From: UBA6059 sp040219045
GTDB lineage: Bacteria > Bacteroidota > Bacteroidia > Cytophagales > Cyclobacteriaceae
NCBI GenBank assembly: GCA_965229505.1
Contig: OZ245881.1
Coordinates: forward strand, 3,782,001-3,846,000
Reading direction: 5' to 3'
Length of the DNA: 64,000 nucleotides
Position numbers and translations under genes: made by a program. The notes under the pieces were generated by a model, which worked only from the letters and a program-made list of their open reading frames with translations, did no database searches and had not been told where the DNA came from. Below, one piece after another: positions 35,532 to 44,319 of this stretch; within the stretch, counting starts at the first letter, position 1, and each line of letters opens with the position of its first letter.

Positions 35532-36086
35532 ATGCCAACCATGCTATCAGACCTACAGACCCAAAAACTTACCCATTACTTTAATGTTCTCGACTTTGAC
35601 TCCAATGGTCTTCTTGAAGAAGATGACTTTGTCGGCGTTGGAGAAAACCTGGCAATACTCTTGGGCTTTGACTTTGATGCTGATGAGTTCAACGAAGTTC
35701 TGGACGTTTTCAAAAAGCAATGGATTGCCATTCATTCAAGCATTGGTACAGATTCCCATCAGGTCACTCTGGAGCAATGGCTGACCTTTGCAGATCAAGG
35801 ATTGGTAAACAGTACAGCGTCCAATTCCGTGAAGCAATGGACATTCGATATCATTTCTCTTTTTGATACTGACAAAGACGAATTCATCTCGATGATGGAG
35901 TATGTGGACTTCTTTGTGGCTTACCATATCGAGGTGCGCTATTCAGCCAAAAGCTTTCAGCGACTGGACCTCAACAATGATGGCTTTATCAGCCGAGAAG
36001 AACTACAGGAGGCCATCAATCAATTCTTCACGAGCGACAACCCAGATGATCGTGGCAATTGGCTGTTTGGTTTTTGGTCAAAGTAA
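35532..36086 (+). CDS. EF-hand calcium-binding protein
   Basis: A 184-residue soluble protein with no signal peptide. Three EF-hand loops are visible: DFDSNGLLEEDDF near residue 21, DTDKDEFISMMEY near 117, and DLNNDGFISREEL near 151. A degenerate fourth lies between the first two. The paired layout resembles eukaryotic sarcoplasmic calcium-binding proteins and bacterial calerythrin/CalD-like proteins, which buffer Ca in the cytoplasm. Met1 and Met4 are both possible starts. The gene follows a strong terminator and so has its own promoter. It is upstream of the MATE gene in the same direction, with 150 bp between. Confidence 0.88.
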   Translation: MPTMLSDLQTQKLTHYFNVLDFDSNGLLEEDDFVGVGENLAILLGFDFDADEFNEVLDVFKKQWIAIHSSIGTDSHQVTLEQWLTFADQGLVNSTASNSVKQWTFDIISLFDTDKDEFISMMEYVDFFVAYHIEVRYSAKSFQRLDLNNDGFISREELQEAINQFFTSDNPDDRGNWLFGFWSK

Positions 36087-36153
36087 TTTGCTCATTAAAC
36101 AGAAAAGGATCAAATTCGCATTATTATGAAGATGCCTGCGCTTGTATCGATTC

Positions 36154-36193
36154 CTGACTTTAATCAGGTGTAACTATCCCTCCCAGGGATAGA
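36154..36193 (+). promoter_or_regulatory. Two consecutive hairpins in the leader of the MATE gene
   Basis: The first stem is CCTGA / TCAGG (36154-36169); the second is a perfect 8-bp CTATCCCT / AGGGATAG with a CCC loop (36175-36193). No T run follows the second, so a simple terminator is unlikely. The block lies 44 bp before the MATE start codon. Confidence 0.35.
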
Positions 36194-36236
36194 CGAGCAG
36201 TTCTCATTTCCATTTTTTCAGGTATCAAATCTTCAT

Positions 36237-37646
36237 ATGACAAATTTTTCAATAGCGAGCTTACGCAAGCTTTACAAGCTCTTCATCATATCAGTGCAAG
36301 GCACTGAAAAGGAGTTTACCACCGGCAGTATTAATAAAGCCATTTTTATGCTCTCCATTCCCATGATTTTGGAGATGGTGATGGAGTCCCTATTCGCGGT
36401 AGTCGATGTTTTCTATGTGAGTCAGGTAGGCACCAATGCGGTGGCTACTGTAGGCCTCACCGAATCGATGATCACGCTGGTCTACTCAGTATCCATCGGC
36501 TTGAGTATGGCTGTGACCGCTATGGTCGCCAGGCGAGTGGGAGAGAAGAACACAGAAGCCGCCGGGACAGTAGCCTTCCAGGCGATGATCGTGGGAGTAG
36601 TTGTATCCCTGCTGATAGGGGTGATAGGTATCGTATATGCCAAGGACATGCTAGCGCTAATGGGTGCCGAACCGGCGCTGATTGAGGAGGGATGGCGATA
36701 TACGGCTATCCTGATCGGTGGCAACATGAGTATCATGATGCTCTTTTTGATCAATGCGATCTTTAGAGGAGCGGGTGATGCGTCTATTGCGATGCGATCG
36801 CTATGGATCGCCAACGGCCTCAACCTTGTTCTTGATCCGATATTCATATTTGGTTTTTGGATCGTGCCTGCCTATGGTGTGGAGGGAGCGGCTATCGCAA
36901 CCACCATTGGACGCTCGGTAGGCGTGCTCTACCAGCTGAGCAGGCTATTCGGTAATCAGGCTATCGTTCGGCTTACCGCTAAGAACTTCGTGGTGCAGTG
37001 GACCATAATGAAGTCAATGCTGAAGCTCTCGGCAGGAGGCATGGGCCAGTTCCTGATCGAGTCGGCCAGTTGGATATTCCTGATAAGGGTGCTGTCGGTG
37101 TTTGGTAGTGACGTACTCGCAGGCTATACCATCGCAGTGCGCGTCATCATCTTTGGGATACTCCCATCATGGGGTATGGCCAATGCAGCAGCGACTTTGG
37201 TAGGTCAAAACCTTGGTGCCAGGGAGCCGGAGAGGGCTGAAACATCGGTGTGGCGTACGGCCAAGTTCAATATGATTTTTCTGGGATTGATCTCCCTGAT
37301 ATTCATACTTGGTGCAGAGCCGATCATGCTACTCTTTACTTCTACTCAAGCAGTAGTTGGACACGGCGTACTGGCCCTACAGGTTATCTGCCTGGGCTAT
37401 GTGTTTTTCGCCTATGGTATGGTTGTCTCTCAGGCATTTAATGGAGCTGGTGATACCAAAACACCCACAGTTATCAATGTGGTTTGCTTTTGGCTGATAC
37501 AGATACCATTGTCATATCTGCTGGCGGTCAGCCTCGGGTTGGGACCGTTGGGAGTTTTTGTATCTATCGCGGGCTGTCATTCGCTGCATGCGATTATAGC
37601 CATTATTATATTCCAACAAGGCAAATGGAAGGAAGTGGTGGTTTAG
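36237..37646 (+). CDS. MATE-family multidrug/cation efflux transporter
   Basis: A 469-residue inner-membrane antiporter with twelve hydrophobic segments in two halves. The first half carries IPMILEMVMESLFAVVDVFYVSQVG and GLTESMITLVYSVSIGLS; the second carries GGMGQFLIESASWIFLIR and the VVSQAFNGAGDTKTP signature. MATE pumps exchange Na or H for cationic drugs or metabolites. Substrate specificity cannot be deduced. Its stop codon overlaps the stop of the convergent cyclase gene by four bases. Its leader contains two hairpins, a possible site of regulation. Confidence 0.93.
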   Translation: MTNFSIASLRKLYKLFIISVQGTEKEFTTGSINKAIFMLSIPMILEMVMESLFAVVDVFYVSQVGTNAVATVGLTESMITLVYSVSIGLSMAVTAMVARRVGEKNTEAAGTVAFQAMIVGVVVSLLIGVIGIVYAKDMLALMGAEPALIEEGWRYTAILIGGNMSIMMLFLINAIFRGAGDASIAMRSLWIANGLNLVLDPIFIFGFWIVPAYGVEGAAIATTIGRSVGVLYQLSRLFGNQAIVRLTAKNFVVQWTIMKSMLKLSAGGMGQFLIESASWIFLIRVLSVFGSDVLAGYTIAVRVIIFGILPSWGMANAAATLVGQNLGAREPERAETSVWRTAKFNMIFLGLISLIFILGAEPIMLLFTSTQAVVGHGVLALQVICLGYVFFAYGMVVSQAFNGAGDTKTPTVINVVCFWLIQIPLSYLLAVSLGLGPLGVFVSIAGCHSLHAIIAIIIFQQGKWKEVVV

Positions 37647-38764
37647 GCCATCACTTCCGCTTTTTCGGGCTGTGCTTTGATCGCGAATATTTTCACCGGT
37701 TGGTACTTGCCTTTGAGTTCTGTCGCTCCTAACGGAATAGAATGATAAGTATGCCCATTGCCCAATTCTGATAAGAAATCTCCTGATACCAACAGCTTTT
37801 CTTTGAGGACATTGCATTGCTCCTGGATGCGGGCCGCAGTATTGATGACATCTCCGTGATATGCAATCTCACGTTTGAGTGTACCCACCTCTGCAGCGGT
37901 GACGCTACCGCAATTGACCCCAGCTTTGAATTCCGGCACCAGGCCGAAGCGAGACTCATAGGTGGAGCGCTCAGCTTCAATTTTACCCTGGAAAGCAAAG
38001 AAAAAATCGATGCAATGCTGGAAGTTTTTCTGATATCTGGCATCCCAGGTTACCACAGCTTCATCACCGACATATTGGTAGACCTCTCCATTAGAGCTTT
38101 CCAACACCGAATTGAGATGTCTAAAACAGAGCTGGATTAATTGACTGTATTTGAAGTGGCCTAGTTGTTCAGCGTAGTAGGTAGAGGACTTGAGATCGAT
38201 GAACATGAAGATTCGCTCTTCGACGATGGGCGTGTGATACCTACCGGAAAAAATCCTCAGGAGGTTTTTCGGCCCGAATTTCTTATTGATTTCGAGAAGG
38301 AAGTTGAAGAATATCAGGAAGAAAAGAATGAACAGTGTGCCGGCCAGAATCATCATTCTCGGCATCTCATTTTCAAGCAGCTCATTTATTGCATTCTTTG
38401 GGAAATAGGACATGGATGTGATCACCGAAAAGACCACCACAGCCACCACGCCAAGTCCTAGCAGGTAGAGCAGACTTTTAATCAAAATGACCCGCCCAAA
38501 ACTGAGGCGTTGAATATTGCCTCGCTCGGTGTACCAGTGGGTCAAGAAGTGTACTAAACCAAAGCCAAATCCGAATAGTAAACCTTCGAACAGCTGATAA
38601 TCAGAGGTCATATACCAGGCTATGCTGTGCTCTGAGGTCAGGTCGCTGGCTAGTGCCGCTTCCTGATAGTACCGGAGCATCGTTAGGATGATGAAGCTGA
38701 ATCCAGTGGTGGCGATGACCCACCCACCAATTAGGAACACAGCTTCAGGCAGAAATTTTTTCAT
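37643..38764 (-). CDS. Membrane-anchored class III adenylate/guanylate cyclase
   Basis: A 373-residue protein, started at ATG 38764 because the longer frame adds only a poor N-terminus. Four membrane helices fill the first 165 residues. A class III cyclase catalytic domain follows: metal-binding Asp in FMFIDLKSSTYYAE, the second metal Asp in YQYVGDEAVVTW, and HGDVINTAARIQEQC with the Asn and Arg of the transition-state site. This suggests an active cyclase, making cAMP or, less likely, cGMP, as a homodimer. No sensory domain other than the membrane part is present. The gene is adjacent to the amidohydrolase gene on the same strand, 42 bp downstream of its start side. Confidence 0.9.
   Translation of the reverse strand: MKKFLPEAVFLIGGWVIATTGFSFIILTMLRYYQEAALASDLTSEHSIAWYMTSDYQLFEGLLFGFGFGLVHFLTHWYTERGNIQRLSFGRVILIKSLLYLLGLGVVAVVVFSVITSMSYFPKNAINELLENEMPRMMILAGTLFILFFLIFFNFLLEINKKFGPKNLLRIFSGRYHTPIVEERIFMFIDLKSSTYYAEQLGHFKYSQLIQLCFRHLNSVLESSNGEVYQYVGDEAVVTWDARYQKNFQHCIDFFFAFQGKIEAERSTYESRFGLVPEFKAGVNCGSVTAAEVGTLKREIAYHGDVINTAARIQEQCNVLKEKLLVSGDFLSELGNGHTYHSIPLGATELKGKYQPVKIFAIKAQPEKAEVMA
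38240..38249 (+). repeat. CCTACCGGAA motif, site 6
   Basis: Exact copy inside the cyclase gene; the coding strand reads Ser-Gly-Arg-Tyr. Confidence 0.5.
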
Positions 38765-38806
38765 GAATTGATGAAAGAAGGTTAACCTGACTGAGCTAAC
38801 GTACAT

Positions 38807-40153
38807 CTACTCGATTCGTTGACCATCGAGCTTTACAACTTTTCCATGCTTGACCACAAGATCTACGTCCTGAAGCAAGGAGATATACCGGAGAACATCC
38901 CCATCTACTGCAATGATATCAGCATATTTACCTTCTACGATGGTGCCATAGTCCTTATCCACCCCCATCATGACTGACGGCCAGTAGGTCGCCGACTTGA
39001 TCGCCAGTAAGGGGTCGTACCCGAATTCATTCACCCAGACATCCAGCTCATTCCACGTTGACTGACTATGAAACTTCATTGGGATACCGCTATCAGTGCC
39101 GATCATCAATACTACTCCCGACTCCACCAACTGGTTGAACTTGCGCTCAAGATGGGGTCGGCGGTAAGGGGTGATCTGAAAATAGGAGAGCCTGCCGGGG
39201 TATCTGAGCGACGCTCTAATGTCAGAAATAATAGAATCAGGAAGGCCAAGATGCCAGCTGTCATTGTCGAGTTTCTCCGGGTTGTCACGAACATATTCAT
39301 AGTTGTATAGGCCTTCGATGGTGGGTGTCCAGAATAGTTTCTTACCTGAGCCAGTTCGCTCTTTGATCATGTCCATGATCTCCTCTGGGTACTCCGGAGC
39401 ATTGGCCAGTCCCGTGTGCTCAAAGTTGTCGACCCCAAACTTAAGCCCTCTTCTGATCTCCTCAGGACGATGAGAGTGAGCGACCACAGGCAGTCCTTGC
39501 TTGTGTGCCTCATCCACCACAGCCTCTGCTTCTTCCATGGTCATCAGATCCTGATCGATGTATTTGATGACGTCTACGCCAGCCTTAGCTAGTTTTCTCA
39601 CTTTTGCCCGTGCATCATCTGGACCATTGACTCCCCATCGATAAAATTCAGTACCCTCATAGGGCGCTTTCTGTATAAAGGGTCCTGAGACATAGAGTGT
39701 CGGGCCCGGTATCTCACCCCGATTGATGCGGTCACGTACGTCGATAGATTCCTCCAACGGCCCACCAAGATCCCTAGCACTCGTTACCCCTGCCATCAAT
39801 AGCTGATGTGCCGACGAGGGCATAATCACAGAGCCAAAAATTTTCCGGTAGGTGGGGCGCCAATGAGTGTAGACACCATGCCCGTTGAGCTGGAGGTGAG
39901 CATGACTCTCCCAGAGACCGGGGAGTACGCTCATGCCTTCTGTCGAGATGATCTGCGCATTTTCCGGAATAGCCACCTCGCTCATGGTGCCTACCACGAT
40001 GATCCTGTCATTTTCGATGAGTACGACACTGTTTTGGATGGGGGTGCCACCATGTCCATCGATCAATGTGCCACCTACGAGCGCCTTGATGGACTGGGCG
40101 GATAAAGGTAAAGTCAAACAAGTGACCAGGAGAAAAGTGAAGAAGCTGTTCAT
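38807..40153 (-). CDS. Exported amidohydrolase-family metal-dependent hydrolase
   Basis: A 448-residue protein with a signal peptide (FFTFLLVTCLTLPLSAQ). The catalytic barrel has the family metal ligands: HAH in ESHAHLQL, a Lys in DVIKYIDQDL that may be carboxylated, His residues in VVAHSH and NFEHTG, and the Asp in LMIGTDSGIP. The N- and C-terminal strands (GTLIDGHGGTPIQ and YADIIAVDGD) form the small beta domain. This is the imidazolonepropionase/prolidase-like branch, often assigned to cyclic amides or dipeptides; the substrate is unknown. It probably acts in the periplasm. It may be co-transcribed with the downstream cyclase gene. Confidence 0.88.
   Translation of the reverse strand: MNSFFTFLLVTCLTLPLSAQSIKALVGGTLIDGHGGTPIQNSVVLIENDRIIVVGTMSEVAIPENAQIISTEGMSVLPGLWESHAHLQLNGHGVYTHWRPTYRKIFGSVIMPSSAHQLLMAGVTSARDLGGPLEESIDVRDRINRGEIPGPTLYVSGPFIQKAPYEGTEFYRWGVNGPDDARAKVRKLAKAGVDVIKYIDQDLMTMEEAEAVVDEAHKQGLPVVAHSHRPEEIRRGLKFGVDNFEHTGLANAPEYPEEIMDMIKERTGSGKKLFWTPTIEGLYNYEYVRDNPEKLDNDSWHLGLPDSIISDIRASLRYPGRLSYFQITPYRRPHLERKFNQLVESGVVLMIGTDSGIPMKFHSQSTWNELDVWVNEFGYDPLLAIKSATYWPSVMMGVDKDYGTIVEGKYADIIAVDGDVLRYISLLQDVDLVVKHGKVVKLDGQRIE
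39843..39852 (-). repeat. CCTACCGGAA motif, site 7
   Basis: Exact copy on the minus strand inside the amidohydrolase gene, read as Thr-Tyr-Arg-Lys. Confidence 0.5.
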
Positions 40154-40199
40154 ACTACAATTAGCTAAAATTAGACAAGTTGGATTGACATTTGTTGGG

Positions 40200-40766
40200 T
40201 CATCTTATTAAATCTATGGAATACTCAAATTTGTCAAGCTTGTAATAGCCCTTAAATTCAATATTTACATTTCCTTGATCCCAGTTAGATATGTGCTTTA
40301 TGCCCAGCACATCTTCGTCTCCTAAGTATTCTTCCATCATAACATAGTCGCCGTTCCTGTATGCATTGATAATTTCGTGGCGTTGAATACTAATTATGGG
40401 GTCTAATTGCGCTAGTGGGGTTTCAGAATCCTGTTCAATAAGAAATAGTAATAATTCTCCAACAATCGGCCATTTTTCGAGGGGAGCCTTAAATTCCTGA
40501 ACTCTGTTCGTTTGATCAAACTTTAACTGACTTTTAAGGACGAGTTGCATTGGAGCAACCGAATCTATTTGTTCATAGATGAGAAGTAGGATTTCATCAT
40601 TTTTTGATGATAAAACATGCAGGTCTTCACTTAGCTCTTTCGCTTCTACCCTTACGGTCAAAGAATCACTCATTTGAAATCCAACATTGATTTCTGGCTC
40701 GGAATCCTGGTATAAATTCTCGCAGGTATCTAATATTAAAAAAGCAAAAAGAATCGCATGGAGCAT
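40200..40766 (-). CDS. Hypothetical lipoprotein or exported protein
   Basis: A 188-residue protein I do not recognise. It opens with a short hydrophobic segment ending in Cys (LHAILFAFLILDTC), a possible but atypical lipoprotein signal because the charged N-region is missing. The mature part is acidic and beta-rich, with alternating strand patterns (SDSLTVRVEAKELSE, DEILLLIYEQIDS, NVNIEFKGYYKLDKFEY). The base composition is clearly more AT-rich than the flanking genes, which suggests recent arrival. It lies 24 bp downstream of the DUF3352-like gene and may share its transcript. Confidence 0.6.
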   Translation of the reverse strand: MLHAILFAFLILDTCENLYQDSEPEINVGFQMSDSLTVRVEAKELSEDLHVLSSKNDEILLLIYEQIDSVAPMQLVLKSQLKFDQTNRVQEFKAPLEKWPIVGELLLFLIEQDSETPLAQLDPIISIQRHEIINAYRNGDYVMMEEYLGDEDVLGIKHISNWDQGNVNIEFKGYYKLDKFEYSIDLIR

Positions 40767-40789
40767 AAAATGCAGAATTAGTATTACAA

Positions 40790-43531
40790 CTAGCCGCTAT
40801 ACTTCAAGGTAAGCACCGAAAATTCATTCTCAAATGCCTTGAAGATCTTAAATTCTTTATTCGCTTCGGAATAGACCAGTCCAATGCGGTGGGCAGATTC
40901 CAGCGGCTTGAAGTTGATCAAAACCCCTTTGCGATCGTAAAGATAGGTGTAGCCTTGTTCGCGATCGATGAGCACGATTACCTCTACACCTGCACCGAAA
41001 TTGTAGTACTGGAAATCAATATCGCCTGTCGACAAATAGTCCTTTTCAAATAGCAGGTTGCCATTCTGGTCGAGCACGCCCACCCGCGTATCATCCTTTC
41101 GACCAATGACAAACCCATTGCTCAGCGCATCCTCTACTATGTCAAATCTGGATGCTGGTTTTGGCTTGTAGAGCTGCTCTCGCTTGGTAATAGCCCCGTT
41201 GAGGTTGAAACTGATGATCTCGCCCTGCTCGTTGATGGTGGTGAGTGAGGTATTGCTGAAAGCAGGTCCGACGTTGACATAGAGCTTAGTGGCTAGTGGC
41301 GATTTCAGGTCAAGTGGGAAGCCCTGATAAGTGTCGCCTCTGCGATTCAGCACGTTGATGAGCCCGTCTTCCTGTGGTGCAATGATGAGGTCCCTACCGG
41401 AAATCCGCAAATGGAATGGACTGACTGCCAACCGACCTCTGAGCCGCAGCGGATTCCAACCCTCGAGTTGCTTGCCGGATTTATCTAGTAGATAGACATT
41501 TCCCCGGCTACTGGCGATCGCCAATCGGTAATTCTTAGTATTGTCATAGTCGATGACATTGAAAAATGCGATAGGATCATTGGAAGGATTCCCGATAGGG
41601 TAGTCAGGAAGTGACTCACCTGTACGGTCAATACCTTGGACTTGATCAGGAATGGAGAAGGCAAATTGAAGCTTCTTGCTGTTGAAGTAGTCAATCTGCA
41701 TTAGTTCGCTATTAATAGTACCACCAAGGGAGTCAGACCATAGTACCTCCAGGTCCTTATCCAGATGATAGAAGTTGCCAGCACTGTCCTGCATAGCAAA
41801 CTCAATAGATCGATCGATGTGACTCCTGCTGAAAAACGGTCGGGTTACAATCTTGTGGGGAAATGTGATGGTGCGCTCTATTTCATAGTCGGTGCTCCCC
41901 GTCTTCGCATCAAATTTCCCAGGCTGATATAATGCGATATTGGTATAGTACTTATTGTCAATGTTGCTAAACTGAGCAGCCACCATTTCAAAGCTTCGCA
42001 GTAGCACGCCATTTTCTTCTGCAAAACCCGACCACTCAGGCCTGAGGTGATTGGTGATGGTTTTCCAGGACCTATTGGTATCTACGATCAGATTGAGATT
42101 GGCTTCCTTGTTCAGTAGATCAAAGAACCGCATCGTCCGTATCGACTTGCCCCAGGTGTCTTCGTTGCTGATGTCCTCCATCAGCTGCTTGAGCACCTGA
42201 TCATTGTTACCCATGACGATCTTACCGTCAAAGGGCAGATAAAATGTGCTTTCAAAGCCTGTAAACATTGGTCCAAATAGCAATTGCGGTAGCTGGTCAA
42301 TCTTGAGCTGCCGAATCGTCATGTCCCCATATGGCTCACTGTAGACAGAGTCATTGTCGTTTTGAGCCATACGCTCAGAGATGATATTGAGCTGCTTGTA
42401 TGCCTCGCCTATATCATTGGCATCCACTATCGCAATAAGGCTCTGGAGCTGTGGGTTGGCATTTTCGACCTCCACCAGTGCCACCTCTTTCCCAATCCAT
42501 GAATTGAAAGACTGGAGATTGATATCATACTCAGCAGCTAGGAAGTTGACATAGTTTTGAGAAGCCCGGGCCTCTTCAGACCATTTAGCGGCCCAATCCT
42601 GCATCCACTTGCCGGGATCAGCGAAACTCAGATGCACCAGCCACGCAGCTCTGTTGGGGATGAGATCATGAAATGAAAAGGGTACGCCGGGGTTACCATC
42701 GAACGCATCCAGCAAGTTGCCACCGGGTTTGTCATTTATGGAAAAGCCGTTAAAGACGACCAAGTCTTCATCAATCTGCAAGTCCAGAAAGCTATGGTCG
42801 GTAAGGGTACTCAGAAAACCGAAATCCTTCTTGATATTATCAGCGAAAGTCTCGGCAAGGCCGCTTAAGGCTGAGGAGTTGATATACAAGTTGCCCTCAT
42901 CTTGCTGCAATTTGGCGAGCTGAAAAAGAGATCGGTTTGCTTCTAAGAACGAGGGACGATTTTCTTCGCTAAACGTGCGTATGGCATCTTCTACCAGATA
43001 AGGAGTGAAGCTGCCGACGAAGTAGTTTTTGTAGTAGATATAGGTGAAGATCGACCCTTTGTCGGATATCTCCGAAATAGTATTGCCAAGGTAAGTACGT
43101 GTGCTCTTGGTGTAGGAGTCAGCGAAGGCATTGGTAAATGACGTCACTAACGCGTGTTGCTTGATGTTCTGGACTTCTATAATGAACAAAAAGTCAATCT
43201 TGTCCTTTGCGATAGCATGCCCCGAGACCAGCAGAGGGTTATCAGTGAAGAAGTCTGAGAAGCTGGCATTGGTACCCGCTGCGCTATCCAGCTTCAACAA
43301 ATAGTCATTCGCCCGCTGGAATGTCGGTAGTGATTTTAATGTCAGCCCAGCCTTGATTGAGTCCAGCGATTTTGCAAGCTCAAAAGCGTCCTCAGCCTCA
43401 TATACAAAGTAGGCGTCCTCGGGCACGAGCGACCAGATATTGATACTGCGATTGTCTTGCCAGTACTGATAGCCAAAATATCCACCTGCTCCTAAGAGGA
43501 TGATTAGTAGTGTAATGAATATTTTTTTCAA
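40790..43531 (-). CDS. DUF3352-like protein with C-terminal propeller-like domain
   Basis: A 913-residue protein starting at TTG (43531). That start makes the N-terminus a Lys-Lys plus hydrophobic anchor (KKIFITLLIILLGAGGYFGYQYW), whereas upstream codons are unlike any signal. The first 600 residues match the DUF3352 pattern (VPEDAYFVYEAEDAFELAKS, paired helices, FLAAEYDINLQSFNSW). The last 300 carry repeated strands of a quinoprotein-like propeller without a PQQ site (GNVYLLDKSGKQLEGWNP and GEIISFNLNGAITKRE). The fold suggests an envelope protein anchored in the inner membrane. The function is unknown. Confidence 0.8.
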   Translation of the reverse strand: MKKIFITLLIILLGAGGYFGYQYWQDNRSINIWSLVPEDAYFVYEAEDAFELAKSLDSIKAGLTLKSLPTFQRANDYLLKLDSAAGTNASFSDFFTDNPLLVSGHAIAKDKIDFLFIIEVQNIKQHALVTSFTNAFADSYTKSTRTYLGNTISEISDKGSIFTYIYYKNYFVGSFTPYLVEDAIRTFSEENRPSFLEANRSLFQLAKLQQDEGNLYINSSALSGLAETFADNIKKDFGFLSTLTDHSFLDLQIDEDLVVFNGFSINDKPGGNLLDAFDGNPGVPFSFHDLIPNRAAWLVHLSFADPGKWMQDWAAKWSEEARASQNYVNFLAAEYDINLQSFNSWIGKEVALVEVENANPQLQSLIAIVDANDIGEAYKQLNIISERMAQNDNDSVYSEPYGDMTIRQLKIDQLPQLLFGPMFTGFESTFYLPFDGKIVMGNNDQVLKQLMEDISNEDTWGKSIRTMRFFDLLNKEANLNLIVDTNRSWKTITNHLRPEWSGFAEENGVLLRSFEMVAAQFSNIDNKYYTNIALYQPGKFDAKTGSTDYEIERTITFPHKIVTRPFFSRSHIDRSIEFAMQDSAGNFYHLDKDLEVLWSDSLGGTINSELMQIDYFNSKKLQFAFSIPDQVQGIDRTGESLPDYPIGNPSNDPIAFFNVIDYDNTKNYRLAIASSRGNVYLLDKSGKQLEGWNPLRLRGRLAVSPFHLRISGRDLIIAPQEDGLINVLNRRGDTYQGFPLDLKSPLATKLYVNVGPAFSNTSLTTINEQGEIISFNLNGAITKREQLYKPKPASRFDIVEDALSNGFVIGRKDDTRVGVLDQNGNLLFEKDYLSTGDIDFQYYNFGAGVEVIVLIDREQGYTYLYDRKGVLINFKPLESAHRIGLVYSEANKEFKIFKAFENEFSVLTLKYSG
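41393..41402 (+). repeat. CCTACCGGAA motif, site 8
   Basis: Exact copy inside the DUF3352-like gene; the coding strand reads Ser-Gly-Arg-Asp. Confidence 0.5.
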
Positions 43532-43825
43532 TGCAACCCAATTAGCGTGGACTCCAAAAATAGGAAATTTTAAGACCGCTGATGGCTTATTATAGCCTAT
43601 ATATGAGGGGTGTGCTCTCACTCAGTGGACAACACTAAACTAGTGAAGACTGTCGCTGCAACCAAGGTTTGTACAAAGCGCTATGCTCTGAAGTGAAAAA
43701 GCCCATGAACTAAAGTCTCCAAATAGCTACAAACTTACTCAGCGGTAGATGACGCGGACAAATTCTGATGTAGTTTGAATAAGGTAGGCAAGCACACGCC
43801 TTCATACACAATAGCATAGCACGTT

Positions 43826-44251
43826 TTAGCGTGCCAGCAAAAGTTTTAGCCTTTCAGGTTTTTCTAAGCTCAGTGCATATTGGAAAGTCAAGCTTTCGAC
43901 TTCAATTTGTGTAGTTCGGTAATTAGGGAAACTCTGTATTCTAAGAGAGCACCTGGGGCACTTAACCGCACCAAGAATGGGTTCATAGTTTCCATCAGCT
44001 AGTTTTCCAATTAACTTGAGTGTTGTGTTGCCTTTGGTATTATCATTCTCACACCGCAGCTCAAAGCTTTGTTTCAAAGCCTCTTCAACTGTATTTGATA
44101 CTTCGCTAGAATTGTGCCAACTGAAATATCGGAACTCCCAAGTGTCATGGTTAATAAAGAAATGTTCGCCATATAATGAATCTGGTAGTCTAGGGATTTC
44201 AAAGCCCTTAAAGCATATGAAACATCTTACTTTGAACAGTTCTACTTTCAT
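43826..44251 (-). CDS. Small protein with a two-CxxC zinc-ribbon-like pattern
   Basis: A 141-residue protein from ATG 44251 (the frame extends three codons upstream to a TTG). A CFIC pair (VRCFICFKGF) near the N-terminus and a CPRC pair (VKCPRCSLRI) near residue 100 could hold one zinc ion, and a third Cys-containing strand (LRCENDN) lies between. The rest is a mix of acidic helices and strands. There is no signal peptide. The gene is AT-rich relative to its neighbours and stands between two large minus-strand genes with its own spacers. I do not recognise the family. Confidence 0.6.
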   Translation of the reverse strand: MKVELFKVRCFICFKGFEIPRLPDSLYGEHFFINHDTWEFRYFSWHNSSEVSNTVEEALKQSFELRCENDNTKGNTTLKLIGKLADGNYEPILGAVKCPRCSLRIQSFPNYRTTQIEVESLTFQYALSLEKPERLKLLLAR

Positions 44252-44319
44252 AGAGAGCAATGTGCAATAAAAATGGATTAGCGGTTGCTTTTAATTTAAC
44301 CCTTCTATCCAACGAACGA

